Below are positions 1-8,231 of a DNA stretch of 64,000 bases, in pieces. The notes under the pieces were generated by a model. The model was not told the DNA's origin. It made no database searches and saw only the letters and a program-made list of their open reading frames with translations. The stretch is from positions 119,273-183,272 of the forward strand of contig NZ_RJZE01000018.1 in the NCBI RefSeq assembly GCF_003986935.1. The letters run 5' to 3'. The translations under genes were made by a program, and so were the position numbers. The stretch's first letter is position 1. Each line of letters starts with the position of its first letter. This stretch comes from Paraburkholderia kururiensis JCM 10599 = LMG 19447 (GTDB lineage: Bacteria > Pseudomonadota > Gammaproteobacteria > Burkholderiales > Burkholderiaceae).

Positions 1-60
1 CACGCCTATGGCGATCACCACGAACAGCGCTTTACCCATACATCTGATTCGAAAATTCAT
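1..60 (-). CDS. Small membrane protein, N-terminal fragment (cut by window edge)
   Basis: Only the first 20 codons lie in the window. The reading begins MNFRIRCMGKALFVVIAIGV, a short basic start followed by a hydrophobic stretch, so an N-terminal membrane helix or signal anchor is likely. A second possible start, MGKALF, lies at position 39. It follows the sigma factor stop by 12 bases on the same strand, so the two are probably co-transcribed. No family can be named from so little sequence. Confidence 0.4.
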   Translation of the reverse strand, partial: MNFRIRCMGKALFVVIAIGV

Positions 61-72
61 CCGCCGACTCCT

Positions 73-657
73 CTAGAGATCCAGTTCGTCATAAATGGGC
101 TGCAGTCGGGCCCGCAGATGCAAGACTGCGTATCGCTTGCGCCCGAGCAGGGTATTGAGCGTGACGCCGCTTTGCGCGGCCATGTCCTTGAAGGATCGGC
201 CCTCCAGTTCGTGCGCGATAAACACCTCGCGTTGATTCGGCGGCAACTCGTCGAGCGCGTTCTGCAAGGCCTTGAGCAACAGCGCGCGTGCGTACAGCGC
301 TTCAGGCCCGGCATCGTGCGCCGGTAGCGCGAGGTCGAGGCGATACTCGCCGCTGGCGTCGTCGTCTTCGGCTTCGAGCAGTTCGGTGAGCGGCTGCTCC
401 TTCTTCTTGCGAAACCGATCGACGATGCGGTTGCGTGCGGTACGGAAAAGCCATGCACTCGCCTGTTCGATCGGCGCAGGAAGCCGGTAGGCCTGCACGA
501 ATTCGTGGAATACATCCTGCAGGATGTCCTCGGCGTCGTCCGGGTCGCGTATTCGGCGCCGGATGAAATTGACGAGCCTTGTTCGTTCACGCATCACGGT
601 CGCGGTGATGTCGCGGTCTGGGTCGGTCATCGGGCGCGAAGTGGGTGGCGATTCCAT
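73..657 (-). CDS. ECF-type RNA polymerase sigma-70 factor
   Basis: The 194-residue product has the size and two-domain plan of an extracytoplasmic-function sigma factor, which directs RNA polymerase to a small set of promoters. Sigma region 2 spans about residues 20-90 (DAEDILQDVFHEFV, then WLFRTARNRIVDRFRKKK). Region 4 spans about 130-185 (LPPNQREVFIAHELEGRSFK, then a helix-turn-helix with TLNTLLGRKRYAV). The start is uncertain because neither the first Met nor Met10 (position 630) has a clear ribosome site. The next gene on the strand is a small membrane protein rather than a recognisable anti-sigma factor, so the controlling signal is unknown. Confidence 0.88.
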   Translation of the reverse strand: MESPPTSRPMTDPDRDITATVMRERTRLVNFIRRRIRDPDDAEDILQDVFHEFVQAYRLPAPIEQASAWLFRTARNRIVDRFRKKKEQPLTELLEAEDDDASGEYRLDLALPAHDAGPEALYARALLLKALQNALDELPPNQREVFIAHELEGRSFKDMAAQSGVTLNTLLGRKRYAVLHLRARLQPIYDELDL

Positions 658-898
658 GCGTCTGAAGACGTTTCAGGCGCGCGAATATTGTGGCGAGCGC
701 GAAAAATCTGCTGCGCAACGCGTCGGGCTGGCGGTGATCCCATTTACTGAGACTGGGCGGGAGAACGCGATGAGCGGACGAAAACCCATGGAAGACGTCC
801 TTCCCTGACCTTTCCAGCCGTAGTGCACGGATATAGTGACGCTGAGGCAACGTATCGTGCCGCGCCTGGCACGACGGCGGCCTGTCCGGAGAACTGCC

Positions 899-1372
899 AT
901 GAACACAAAGAAGCTCATTTGTCGATCCGCCCTGGTCGCCTCGCTCGCGGTGGCGTTGCCATGGTCAACTGCGCAGGCGCAGCTCGGAAATTTTCTCAAT
1001 CAGGCGGGCGGTGCGGCCGCCAGCGGGTCCGGCGCGGGCTCGGGTTTATCGGGCCTCGGCTCACTTGCGGGTGGATTGACCGGCGGCGGTACGTCGCTTA
1101 TGCCCGGCAGCCTCGGCAACGTCGCAGGGCTGCTGCAGTACTGCGTCCAGAACAACTACCTGAGTGCCAATGGCACGTCGTCGATACAGAACGCGCTCAT
1201 GGGCAAGCTTGGCGGAAATCCCTCGTCCAGTCCCGGCTACACGAGCGGCACGAGCGGCCTGCTCGATGCAGGCAATGGCAAGACGCTCGACCTGAGCGGC
1301 GACGGGGTGAAACAGGCGCTCGCGAAGCAGGTGTGCGACCGGGTGCTGGCGCAGGCCAAGTCGATGTTTTGA
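899..1372 (+). CDS. DUF2501 family exported protein (YjjA-like)
   Basis: A 157-residue secreted protein. Residues 1-27 form a Sec signal peptide (basic MNTKK, hydrophobic core, cleavage near STAQA-Q). The mature part is a Gly/Ser-rich low-complexity segment (about 35-75) followed by a conserved part containing LQYCVQNNYL and KQVCDRVLAQAK, with two Cys that may pair in the periplasm. This pattern fits DUF2501, whose function is not known. GGAG lies at about 888-891, a good distance from the ATG at 899; an upstream in-frame start lacks a signal sequence. It stands alone, divergent from the sigma factor. Confidence 0.8.
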   Translation: MNTKKLICRSALVASLAVALPWSTAQAQLGNFLNQAGGAAASGSGAGSGLSGLGSLAGGLTGGGTSLMPGSLGNVAGLLQYCVQNNYLSANGTSSIQNALMGKLGGNPSSSPGYTSGTSGLLDAGNGKTLDLSGDGVKQALAKQVCDRVLAQAKSMF

Positions 1373-1574
1373 CCCGAAGCCCGGTGCGCTGCATTGCCGC
1401 GTGACGGCCGTCGACCGCGTCAACGTCGCGACGCTCGACGTCCCGGTGCTCGCCAGTATCTACGGTGGGCCGCTGCCCGTGCAGCCTCGGCCCGGCACAC
1501 GGCCACTCGTGCCGCTCGCCGCCATTTCACCGTGGGCACCGTTCGCGCGGTGCGTTACGCCGGCGCGCTCGTCG

Positions 1575-2369
1575 CTACGCAATGGCAGGCCCCGCAAGCG
1601 CCTCCGCGATTTCTCCGGCCGCCTCTTTCAGCGCGGGAAGAAAGCGCTTCACGGCCTCTTTCGCCGCGATGGCCTTCGACAGGTAGATCACATTGAGGCT
1701 GGCCAGCACGCGTTCATTCGACCCCACGGCGACCGCCAGCGCGCCGATCTTCCTTTGTTCGGACCAGTCGCCATGATTGGAGCCGAAGCCGTCTTCCCGC
1801 GTTTGACGCACGAGGTTGCGAATGTACGCGTCGTCGCATGCGAGGCTGCGCTGGGCGTCGCCGCCCGCGCCTGAGCGCAGCAGGTCGAGCATGTCTTCGC
1901 GTTCGGCGTCGGGGCACGTCGAAAAGTACACGCGGCCTGCGGCCGTCAGCAGAATCGGCAGACGCCGTCCCACCATGGAACGGTGAAACGAGAGCGGGCT
2001 GAAGCGGTGCGTCGTCTCGCGGATCAGCATGGCGTCGCCGTCCGGCGTCGTGAGATCGGACGGCCAGACCACGCGCTGCAGCAGCCGCCCCATGATGGGC
2101 GGCGCGACCATTGCGATGCGTTCGTCGTCGGTGAATCCTTCGCTTAACGAACGAACGCCGAGCGCAAGCCGGAAACTGTCGTCGGACGTGCTGCGGCGCA
2201 CGCAGCCTTCGTCTACGAGCGTTTCGAGAAGCCGGCGCACCGTCGTGCGGTGCAGCCCCGTCGCTTCGCTGATCTGTTGGCTCGTGGCCCGCCCGCCCTC
2301 CATCGCGTTGAGCGCCCGAAGCACCTGTAAGCCCCGCGCGAGGCCGCGCACGTTGGCGTATTTCGTCAC
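1575..2369 (-). CDS. mhpR: MhpR-type IclR-family transcriptional activator
   Basis: The 264-residue regulator has an N-terminal winged helix (about residues 5-65, with SEATGLHRTTVRRLLETL) and a C-terminal IclR effector domain (REDGFGSNHGDWSEQRKIG near 190-210). The run RETTHRFSPLSFHRSMVGRR closely matches E. coli MhpR as I recall it, and the gene is divergent from mhpA as in E. coli. I chose the GTG at 2369 because AAAGGA lies six bases upstream. The earlier ATG at 2399 would put the coding region inside a palindrome that looks like the MhpR operator. It probably activates the mhp operon when 3-(3-hydroxyphenyl)propionate is present. Confidence 0.9.
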   Translation of the reverse strand: MTKYANVRGLARGLQVLRALNAMEGGRATSQQISEATGLHRTTVRRLLETLVDEGCVRRSTSDDSFRLALGVRSLSEGFTDDERIAMVAPPIMGRLLQRVVWPSDLTTPDGDAMLIRETTHRFSPLSFHRSMVGRRLPILLTAAGRVYFSTCPDAEREDMLDLLRSGAGGDAQRSLACDDAYIRNLVRQTREDGFGSNHGDWSEQRKIGALAVAVGSNERVLASLNVIYLSKAIAAKEAVKRFLPALKEAAGEIAEALAGPAIA

Positions 2370-2391
2370 GAAAAATCCTTTAAAAACAGTA

Positions 2392-2410
2392 ATGTGCATT
2401 CAGTGCACAT
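2392..2410. promoter_or_regulatory. Probable MhpR operator (perfect inverted repeat)
   Basis: ATGTGCA, five bases, TGCACAT: seven-base perfect arms in the mhpR-mhpA intergenic region, about 110 bases before the mhpA start and 23 before the chosen mhpR start. The half site resembles the GGTGCAC-type palindrome known for E. coli MhpR. The spacing suits an IclR-family activator of mhpA that may also control its own gene. Confidence 0.65.
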
Positions 2411-2521
2411 TCTTGTCAATTGTTTGAGCACGACGGGGGCGCTCCTTAGACTTTCCTCAAAAGCGGCGTGGACGCATCGCCATATGCCAGTCCCCATGCC
2501 GCGTCGACATAGGAGAGAGAC

Positions 2522-4330
2522 ATGTCCCCAGTCAATGGAGCGCGCACGGGCGCGCTCTCGGCCGACGTCGCCATCATCGGCGCCGGGCCGGTCGGACTCA
2601 CGATCGCCAACCTTCTCGGACAGCAAGGTGTCAGCGTGATCGTGATCGAGAAGCTCGATCAGATCATCGACTATCCGCGCGCAATCGGTCTGGATGACGA
2701 AGCATTGCGCGTGTTCCAGTCCATCGGCCTCGCCTCGACGCTGCTGCCGCACATCACGCCCGATCACTGGATGCGCTTTACCACCGGCGACGGCCAGTGC
2801 TTCGCCTCCATCGAACCGCGCACCGACGAGTTCGGCTGGTCGCGCCGTAACGCTTTCCTGCAGCCGCTCGCCGATCGCGTGCTGTACGACGGCCTGAAGC
2901 GCTTCCCGCACGTCGACGTGCTGTTCGGGCACGGCGTCGTGTCGTTCATCCAGAACGACCAGGGCGTGACGATCGAAGCAGAAGATTCGAACGGCGCGCG
3001 GCGCACGATTCGCGCGGCCTACATGGTGGGCTGCGACGGCGGCGGCAGCAGCGTGCGCCGCGGTCTCGATCTGCCATTCGAGGGGCGCACCAAGCCGAAC
3101 CAGTGGATCGTGGTGGACGTGCGCAACGACCCGGTCGGCACGCCGCACGTCTATCTCGTGTGCGACAACGAGCGGCCGTACGTGTCCGCGGCGCTGCCGC
3201 ACGGCATCCGCCGCTTCGAGTTCATGGTGATGCCCGACGAGACCGAAGAGGAACTCTCGAAGCCGGAGAACCTCGCCAAGCTGATGCGCAAGCTTGTCGC
3301 GGAGCCGGACAAGGTCGACTACATCCGCAAGCGCGTGTACACGCACAACGCGCGCCTCGCGAGCACGTTTCGCGTGGGGCGCATCCTGCTGGCCGGCGAC
3401 GCTGCGCACATCATGCCGGTCTGGCAGGGGCAGGGCTACAACAGCGGCATGCGCGATGCGAGCAACCTCGGCTGGAAGCTCGCCATGGTGGTGAAGGGCA
3501 CGGCGGGACCGGGCCTGCTCGACAGCTACACCGCCGAGCGCCGCGCGCATGCGCGCTCCATGATTCACCTCTCCGAAGTGGCCGGCGACATCGTTGCGCC
3601 CTTGTCGACGCTCGGCAAGGCGATGCGGGCCGTGCTGATCAGAAGTGCATCGATTTTCCCGTCCGTGAAGCGCTATTTCGTGGAGATGCGCTTCAAGCCG
3701 ATGCCACGCTACGAGCGCGGCGTGGTGCTGCTGCCCGAGCCGAAGCAGACGGGCGGCTGGCTTGCGCGCCGTCTCGAACGGGCGGGCGACGGCCCGCTCG
3801 GGCGCTTGCTCAACCTGATGTCGCAGAACCGCGCGTCGCTGATCGGCCGCCTCGCCTATGGCCGCGATCCGCTCGAGAAGTCGCCGGTTGGCCGCATGTT
3901 CATCCAGCCGTACGTGCGCACGCCGGCCAATGAGGTCGTGCGTCTGGACGACGCCATCGGCAACGGCTTCACGGTGCTGGCCTGGGGCGCGGACCCCACC
4001 TTCGGATTGACCGACGAAGCGCGCGGCATCTGGGAGCGCCTGGGCGGCCGCTTCGTGTTCGCGAAACCCGATGTTCAGATGACCTATACCAACGACGTGC
4101 CGCCCGGCGTGACGGCGCTCGGCGATGTTCAGGGGCGCCTCAAGGACTGGTTCGGCGCCCAGCCGGCATCCGTTGTGCTGCTGCGCCCGGACCGCTTCGT
4201 CGCCGGCCTGTGCGCACCGCACGAAGTGTCGCGCGCCATTGTCGAACTGGCCGGCAAGCTCGACTTGCGCGCCGCGCCCTCTGTACCGAAGCAACACACT
4301 GCCGTCCGCGAGACCGTTGGAGCCCTGTAA
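2522..4330 (+). CDS. mhpA: 3-(3-hydroxyphenyl)propionate 2-hydroxylase, FAD monooxygenase
   Basis: The 602-residue class A flavin monooxygenase adds an ortho hydroxyl to 3-(3-hydroxyphenyl)propionate or 3-hydroxycinnamate, giving the 2,3-dihydroxy product, with NADH and O2. Visible motifs are the FAD dinucleotide fold AIIGAGPVGLTIANLLG (about residues 16-32), the DG motif near GCDGGGSSVRR (about 168) and the GD motif GRILLAGDAAHIMPVWQGQG (about 287-306). The C-terminal part carries a thioredoxin-like fold typical of phenol-hydroxylase-type enzymes. It is some 45 residues longer than E. coli MhpA. AGGAGAG precedes the ATG. It overlaps mhpB by one base (TAATG), which indicates translational coupling. 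Confidence 0.93.
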   Translation: MSPVNGARTGALSADVAIIGAGPVGLTIANLLGQQGVSVIVIEKLDQIIDYPRAIGLDDEALRVFQSIGLASTLLPHITPDHWMRFTTGDGQCFASIEPRTDEFGWSRRNAFLQPLADRVLYDGLKRFPHVDVLFGHGVVSFIQNDQGVTIEAEDSNGARRTIRAAYMVGCDGGGSSVRRGLDLPFEGRTKPNQWIVVDVRNDPVGTPHVYLVCDNERPYVSAALPHGIRRFEFMVMPDETEEELSKPENLAKLMRKLVAEPDKVDYIRKRVYTHNARLASTFRVGRILLAGDAAHIMPVWQGQGYNSGMRDASNLGWKLAMVVKGTAGPGLLDSYTAERRAHARSMIHLSEVAGDIVAPLSTLGKAMRAVLIRSASIFPSVKRYFVEMRFKPMPRYERGVVLLPEPKQTGGWLARRLERAGDGPLGRLLNLMSQNRASLIGRLAYGRDPLEKSPVGRMFIQPYVRTPANEVVRLDDAIGNGFTVLAWGADPTFGLTDEARGIWERLGGRFVFAKPDVQMTYTNDVPPGVTALGDVQGRLKDWFGAQPASVVLLRPDRFVAGLCAPHEVSRAIVELAGKLDLRAAPSVPKQHTAVRETVGAL

Positions 4331-5271
4331 TGCCGATTCACCTCGAATGTTTGTCCCACACACCGCTGCACGGCTACTACGATCCGGCGCCTGAAGTCGT
4401 GGCCGAAGTCGAGCGCGCGGGCGCGGCTGCGCGGGAGCGCGTGCGCCGGTTCGATCCCGAACTCGTGATCGTGTTCGCGCCGGACCACTACAACGGCTTC
4501 TTCTACGACCTGATGCCGCCGTTCTGTATCGGCGCGGCAGCGACCGCGGTGGGCGATTTCAAGAGCCTTGCCGGCGCGCTCGACGTGCCGTCCGACATCG
4601 CGCGGCAGATGGCCGAAAGCGTTCTCGCCGACGATGTCGACGTGGCCCTCTCGTACCGCATGCAGGTGGATCACGGCTGCGCGCAGGCGCTCGAAGTGCT
4701 GACGGGTGGCCTCGACCGCTATCCCTCGATTCCGGTGTTCATCAACTCGGTTGCGCCGCCCATGGCCACGCTGCGCCGCTCGCGCCTGTTGGGCCAGGCA
4801 GTGGGCCGCTTTGCGGCGCGCACCGGCAAACGCGTGTTGCTGGTCGGCTCGGGCGGCATTTCGCATGAACCGCCGGTGCCCGAACTTGCCGGCGCGAACG
4901 ACGAAGTGGCGCAACGCCTGATTTCAGGCCGCAACCCGACGCCCGAGGCGCGGGCGCAGCGCCAGCAACGGACGGTGGCCGCAGCCCGGGCGTTCTCCGC
5001 CGGCGACGCGCCGAATATGCGTGCACTCAATCCCGAGTGGGATCAGGCCTTCCTCGCACATCTCAAGGACGACTTGCTGGCTGTGGACGGCATGACCAAC
5101 AGCGCGATCACGCGCGAGGGGGGCCGGTCGGCGCACGAGATCCGCACGTGGGTGGCCGCGTTCGGCGCGCTGGCGGCCTGCGGTCCTTATGAAGCACACG
5201 TCGATTTCTACCGCGCGATTCCGGAGTGGATCGCCGGCTTTGCCGTGATGCACGCGCAGCCCGCAAATTGA
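4330..5271 (+). CDS. mhpB: 2,3-dihydroxyphenylpropionate 1,2-dioxygenase
   Basis: The 313-residue class III (LigB-type) extradiol dioxygenase has the same length as E. coli MhpB (about 314). It opens the 2,3-dihydroxyphenylpropionate ring meta to give 2-hydroxy-6-oxonona-2,4-dienedioate, using non-haem Fe(II). Likely metal and acid-base sites are in SHTPLHGYYDP at the N-terminus, FAPDHYNGFF (about 50), DHGCAQALE (about 117) and GGISHEPPVPEL (about 178). Its ATG overlaps the mhpA stop codon by one base, which fixes the start. It serves both the MhpA route and the HcaB product made by the downstream hca operon. Confidence 0.93.
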   Translation: MPIHLECLSHTPLHGYYDPAPEVVAEVERAGAAARERVRRFDPELVIVFAPDHYNGFFYDLMPPFCIGAAATAVGDFKSLAGALDVPSDIARQMAESVLADDVDVALSYRMQVDHGCAQALEVLTGGLDRYPSIPVFINSVAPPMATLRRSRLLGQAVGRFAARTGKRVLLVGSGGISHEPPVPELAGANDEVAQRLISGRNPTPEARAQRQQRTVAAARAFSAGDAPNMRALNPEWDQAFLAHLKDDLLAVDGMTNSAITREGGRSAHEIRTWVAAFGALAACGPYEAHVDFYRAIPEWIAGFAVMHAQPAN

Positions 5272-5295
5272 ACGGTCAGGAAAGGAGAATCAGGA

Positions 5296-6081
5296 ATGCT
5301 GAATCAGGACGCCATAACAGCGCTGGCCGTTCGCCTGCGTGAAGCAGGGCGTACGCGTGAAGTCGTGGAACCCGTGCGCGGCGAGATCGCGCTCGACGAC
5401 ATTGCGAGCGCCTACGCTGTGCAGCAAGCCAATGTCGACGCACGCGTGGCGGCGGGCGAGCGCATTGTTGGCCGCAAGATCGGGCTCACTTCGCTCGCAG
5501 TGCAAAAGCAGCTTGGCGTGGATCAGCCGGATTTCGGCACGCTGTTCGCGAGCATGGCTTACGGCGACAACCAGCCGATGCCGCTTGCGAGCCTGATCCA
5601 GCCCAAGGTGGAAGCCGAGATCGCTCTCGTGCTGAAACGCGATCTCACCGCCGGCAAGCATACGTTCGCCGACCTCATCGACGCGACCGCCTACGCGCTT
5701 GCCGCCATCGAAGTGGTGGACAGCCGCATTCGCAATTGGGACATCCGGTTTGTGGACACGGTGGCCGACAACGCATCGAGCGCGCTCTTCGTGCTGGGCA
5801 GCCGTCCGGTGGCGCTGGCCGACCTCGATCTGGTGGCAGCCGGCATGACGCTCGAGCGCGACGGCGAAGTGCTGTCGCGCGGCAACGGGGGCGCCTGCCT
5901 CGGCAATCCGCTCAATGCGGCCGTCTGGCTCGCAGACCGCATGGCGCAACTGGGCACACCGCTCTGCGCAGGCGACGTGCTGCTCACCGGCGCGCTGGGG
6001 CCGATGGTGGCCGTGACCCAGCCGGGTACCTACACCGCGCACATCGAAGGGCTCGGCAGCGTGCGTGCGAGCTTCGCATAA
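5296..6081 (+). CDS. mhpD: 2-hydroxypenta-2,4-dienoate (2-keto-4-pentenoate) hydratase
   Basis: The 261-residue cytosolic hydratase adds water to 2-hydroxypenta-2,4-dienoate to form 4-hydroxy-2-oxovalerate. It has the FAH-like fold of the MhpD/DmpE family: GRKIGLTSLAVQKQLGV (about 56-72), the metal-binding region PKVEAEIALVL (about 103-113), and FVLGSRPV and GNPLNAAVWLADRMA towards the C-terminus. An AGGAGA ribosome site lies just before the ATG. It follows mhpB by 24 bases. In E. coli mhpC lies between B and D; here mhpC has moved to the end of the operon. Confidence 0.92.
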   Translation: MLNQDAITALAVRLREAGRTREVVEPVRGEIALDDIASAYAVQQANVDARVAAGERIVGRKIGLTSLAVQKQLGVDQPDFGTLFASMAYGDNQPMPLASLIQPKVEAEIALVLKRDLTAGKHTFADLIDATAYALAAIEVVDSRIRNWDIRFVDTVADNASSALFVLGSRPVALADLDLVAAGMTLERDGEVLSRGNGGACLGNPLNAAVWLADRMAQLGTPLCAGDVLLTGALGPMVAVTQPGTYTAHIEGLGSVRASFA

Positions 6082-6120
6082 CTCCCCGCGAGACACATTC
6101 ATTTCGTCAAGGAATTCGAC

Positions 6121-7086
6121 ATGGCTTCCGCCAAACTCAAAGCGGCGATCATCGGCTCGGGCAACATCGGCACCGATCTCATGATCAAGATCATGCGCCA
6201 CGGCAAGCACCTGGAGATGGGCGCAATGGTCGGCATCGACCCGAACTCGGACGGCCTTGCACGTGCCGCGCGTCTTGGCGTTGCGACCACACACGAAGGC
6301 GTGCAGGGTCTCGTCAATCTGCCCGTGTTCAACGACATCGACTTCGTGTTCGACGCAACCTCCGCCGGCGCGCACGTGAAGAACGACGCGTTTCTGCGCC
6401 AGCACAAGCCCGATATTCGCGTAATCGACCTCACGCCTGCTGCGATCGGTCCGTACTGCGTGCCCGTGGTCAACCTCGACGCGCATCTCGACGCAAAGAA
6501 CGTGAACATGGTCACCTGCGGCGGGCAGGCCACCATTCCCATGGTCGCGGCCGTATCGCGCGTGGCGCACGTGCATTACGCGGAGATCGTCGCGTCGATC
6601 AGCAGCCGCTCGGCGGGGCCCGGCACGCGTGCCAACATTGACGAGTTCACCGAAACAACCTCGATGGCGATCGAAGTGGTAGGGCGCGCTGCGCGGGGCA
6701 AGGCGATTATCGTGCTGAACCCGGCCGAGCCGCCCGTGATGATGCGCGACACCGTCTACGTGCTTTCGGAAGCGGCGGACCCGGCGCGCATCGAAGCCTC
6801 GGTTGAAGAAATGGCGAAGGCCGTGAACGCCTACGTGCCGGGCTACCGCCTCAAGCAGAAGGTGCAGTTCGACGTGATTCCCGAGAGCGCGCCGCTCAAC
6901 ATTCCGGGCCATGGCACGTTCAGCGGCCTGAAGACCTCGATCTTCATCGAAGTGGAAGGCGCGGCGCACTACCTGCCCTCGTATGCGGGCAACCTGGACA
7001 TCATGACCTCCGCCGCGCTCGCCACTGCGGAGCGCATGGCGCACGCTGCCGTGGCCGCCGCCCTGGCCGCTGACGTGGCTGAATAA
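6121..7086 (+). CDS. mhpF: Acetaldehyde dehydrogenase (acylating)
   Basis: The 321-residue enzyme oxidises acetaldehyde to acetyl-CoA with NAD and CoA. The Rossmann motif is IIGSGNIGTDLMIKIM (about residues 10-25). The likely catalytic Cys is in NMVTCGGQATIPMV (about 131). TNI-type residues for substrate and CoA lie around RSAGPGTRANIDEFTETTS (about 164-182). The length matches E. coli MhpF and DmpF. It directly precedes mhpE, and in this family the two proteins form a complex that channels acetaldehyde. AAGGA precedes the ATG. Confidence 0.94.
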   Translation: MASAKLKAAIIGSGNIGTDLMIKIMRHGKHLEMGAMVGIDPNSDGLARAARLGVATTHEGVQGLVNLPVFNDIDFVFDATSAGAHVKNDAFLRQHKPDIRVIDLTPAAIGPYCVPVVNLDAHLDAKNVNMVTCGGQATIPMVAAVSRVAHVHYAEIVASISSRSAGPGTRANIDEFTETTSMAIEVVGRAARGKAIIVLNPAEPPVMMRDTVYVLSEAADPARIEASVEEMAKAVNAYVPGYRLKQKVQFDVIPESAPLNIPGHGTFSGLKTSIFIEVEGAAHYLPSYAGNLDIMTSAALATAERMAHAAVAAALAADVAE

Positions 7087-7101
7087 GAGAGCGAGGAACG
7101 C

Positions 7102-8133
7102 ATGAACACGAGCAAGAAACTCTATATCTCCGACGTGACGCTGCGCGACGGCAGCCACGCAATCCGCCATCAATACTCGATCCAGAACGTGCAAGACATT
7201 GCGCGCGCGCTGGACAAGGCGAAGGTGGATTCCATCGAGGTGGCGCACGGCGATGGCCTGCAAGGGTCGAGCTTCAACTACGGCTTTGGCGCGCACAGCG
7301 ATCTCGAATGGATCGAGGCGGTGGCCGACGTAGTCACGCATTCGAAGATCGCCACGCTGCTGCTGCCGGGCATCGGCACGCTGCACGACCTCAAGGCCGC
7401 GTACGAAGCGGGCGCGCGCGTGGTGCGCGTGGCCACGCATTGCACCGAAGCGGACATCTCGAAGCAGCACATCGAATACGCTCGCGAACTCGGCATGGAC
7501 ACGGTCGGCTTCCTGATGATGAGCCACATGACCTCGCCCGAAAATCTCGCGCAGGAAGCGAAGAAGATGGAGCGCTACGGTGCGACGTGCATCTACGTGG
7601 TGGACTCGGGCGGCGCGCTGAGCATGAGCGATGTGCGCGACCGCTTCCGTGCAGTCAAAGCCGTGCTCAAGCCGGAAACCGAAACCGGTATCCACGCGCA
7701 TCACAATCTGAGCCTCGGTGTGGCGAACTCGATCGTCGCTGTGGAGGAGGGCTGCGACCGCATCGATGCATCGCTTGCCGGCATGGGCGCGGGCGCCGGC
7801 AACGCTCCGCTCGAAGTGTTCATCGCCGCGGCGCAGCGCATGGGCTGGAACCACGGCACCGATCTCTACACGCTGATGGATGCGGCCGACGACATCGTGC
7901 GCCCGCTGCAGGACCGCCCGGTGCGTGTGGACCGCGAGACGCTCGCGCTCGGTTACGCCGGTGTGTATTCGAGCTTCCTGCGTCACTCGGAGGTGGCGGC
8001 GAACAAGTACGGCCTCAAGACGGTGGACATCCTGGTCGAACTCGGCAAGCGGCGCATGGTGGGCGGCCAGGAGGACATGATCGTCGACGTTGCGCTCGAC
8101 TTGCTGAAGAAGCAGGAAGCCGCACAGGCATAA
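7102..8133 (+). CDS. mhpE: 4-hydroxy-2-oxovalerate aldolase
   Basis: The 343-residue TIM-barrel aldolase of the DmpG/HMG-CoA-lyase-like family cleaves 4-hydroxy-2-oxovalerate to pyruvate and acetaldehyde with a divalent metal. The metal and catalytic motif is VTLRDGSHAIRHQ near residue 13; the second metal site is GIHAHHNLSLGVANS near 196-210. The C-terminal communication domain that docks on the acylating dehydrogenase is present (RQPVRV-like region onwards, about 270-343). A GAGG ribosome site precedes the ATG, 15 bases after mhpF stops. A strong hairpin follows the stop. Confidence 0.94.
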   Translation: MNTSKKLYISDVTLRDGSHAIRHQYSIQNVQDIARALDKAKVDSIEVAHGDGLQGSSFNYGFGAHSDLEWIEAVADVVTHSKIATLLLPGIGTLHDLKAAYEAGARVVRVATHCTEADISKQHIEYARELGMDTVGFLMMSHMTSPENLAQEAKKMERYGATCIYVVDSGGALSMSDVRDRFRAVKAVLKPETETGIHAHHNLSLGVANSIVAVEEGCDRIDASLAGMGAGAGNAPLEVFIAAAQRMGWNHGTDLYTLMDAADDIVRPLQDRPVRVDRETLALGYAGVYSSFLRHSEVAANKYGLKTVDILVELGKRRMVGGQEDMIVDVALDLLKKQEAAQA

Positions 8134-8150
8134 CAACGGACATGAACACG

Positions 8151-8179
8151 AGCGGCGCGCGGATTTCCGCTGCGCCGCT
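8151..8179 (+). other. Strong intra-operon hairpin between mhpE and mhpC
   Basis: AGCGGCGC and GCGCCGCT form eight perfect pairs, and inside them GCGG/CCGC adds four more across a one-base bulge, closing an ATTT loop. No U run follows, so it is not a standard terminator. It may stabilise or process the mRNA, or partly separate mhpC from the upstream genes. It could also be coding if mhpC begins at the in-frame ATG at 8142. Confidence 0.55.
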
Positions 8180-8231
8180 TAGGGTCGTTTTATCGCTGCA
8201 CGAGCAGCATATTCAAATGAAGGATTCGCAC

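Noticed and set aside
1401..1574. Small plus-strand gene between the DUF2501 gene and mhpR
   Set aside because: The frame is Arg/Pro-rich, runs into the opposite-strand mhpR and matches nothing known.
2366..4363. Long minus-strand open frame opposite mhpA (665 codons)
   Set aside because: It is His/Arg/Ala-rich with no family pattern and is a by-product of GC-rich third positions in mhpA. The same holds for the antisense frames at 5290-8136, 20862-22511, 31360-33642 and 47897-49816.
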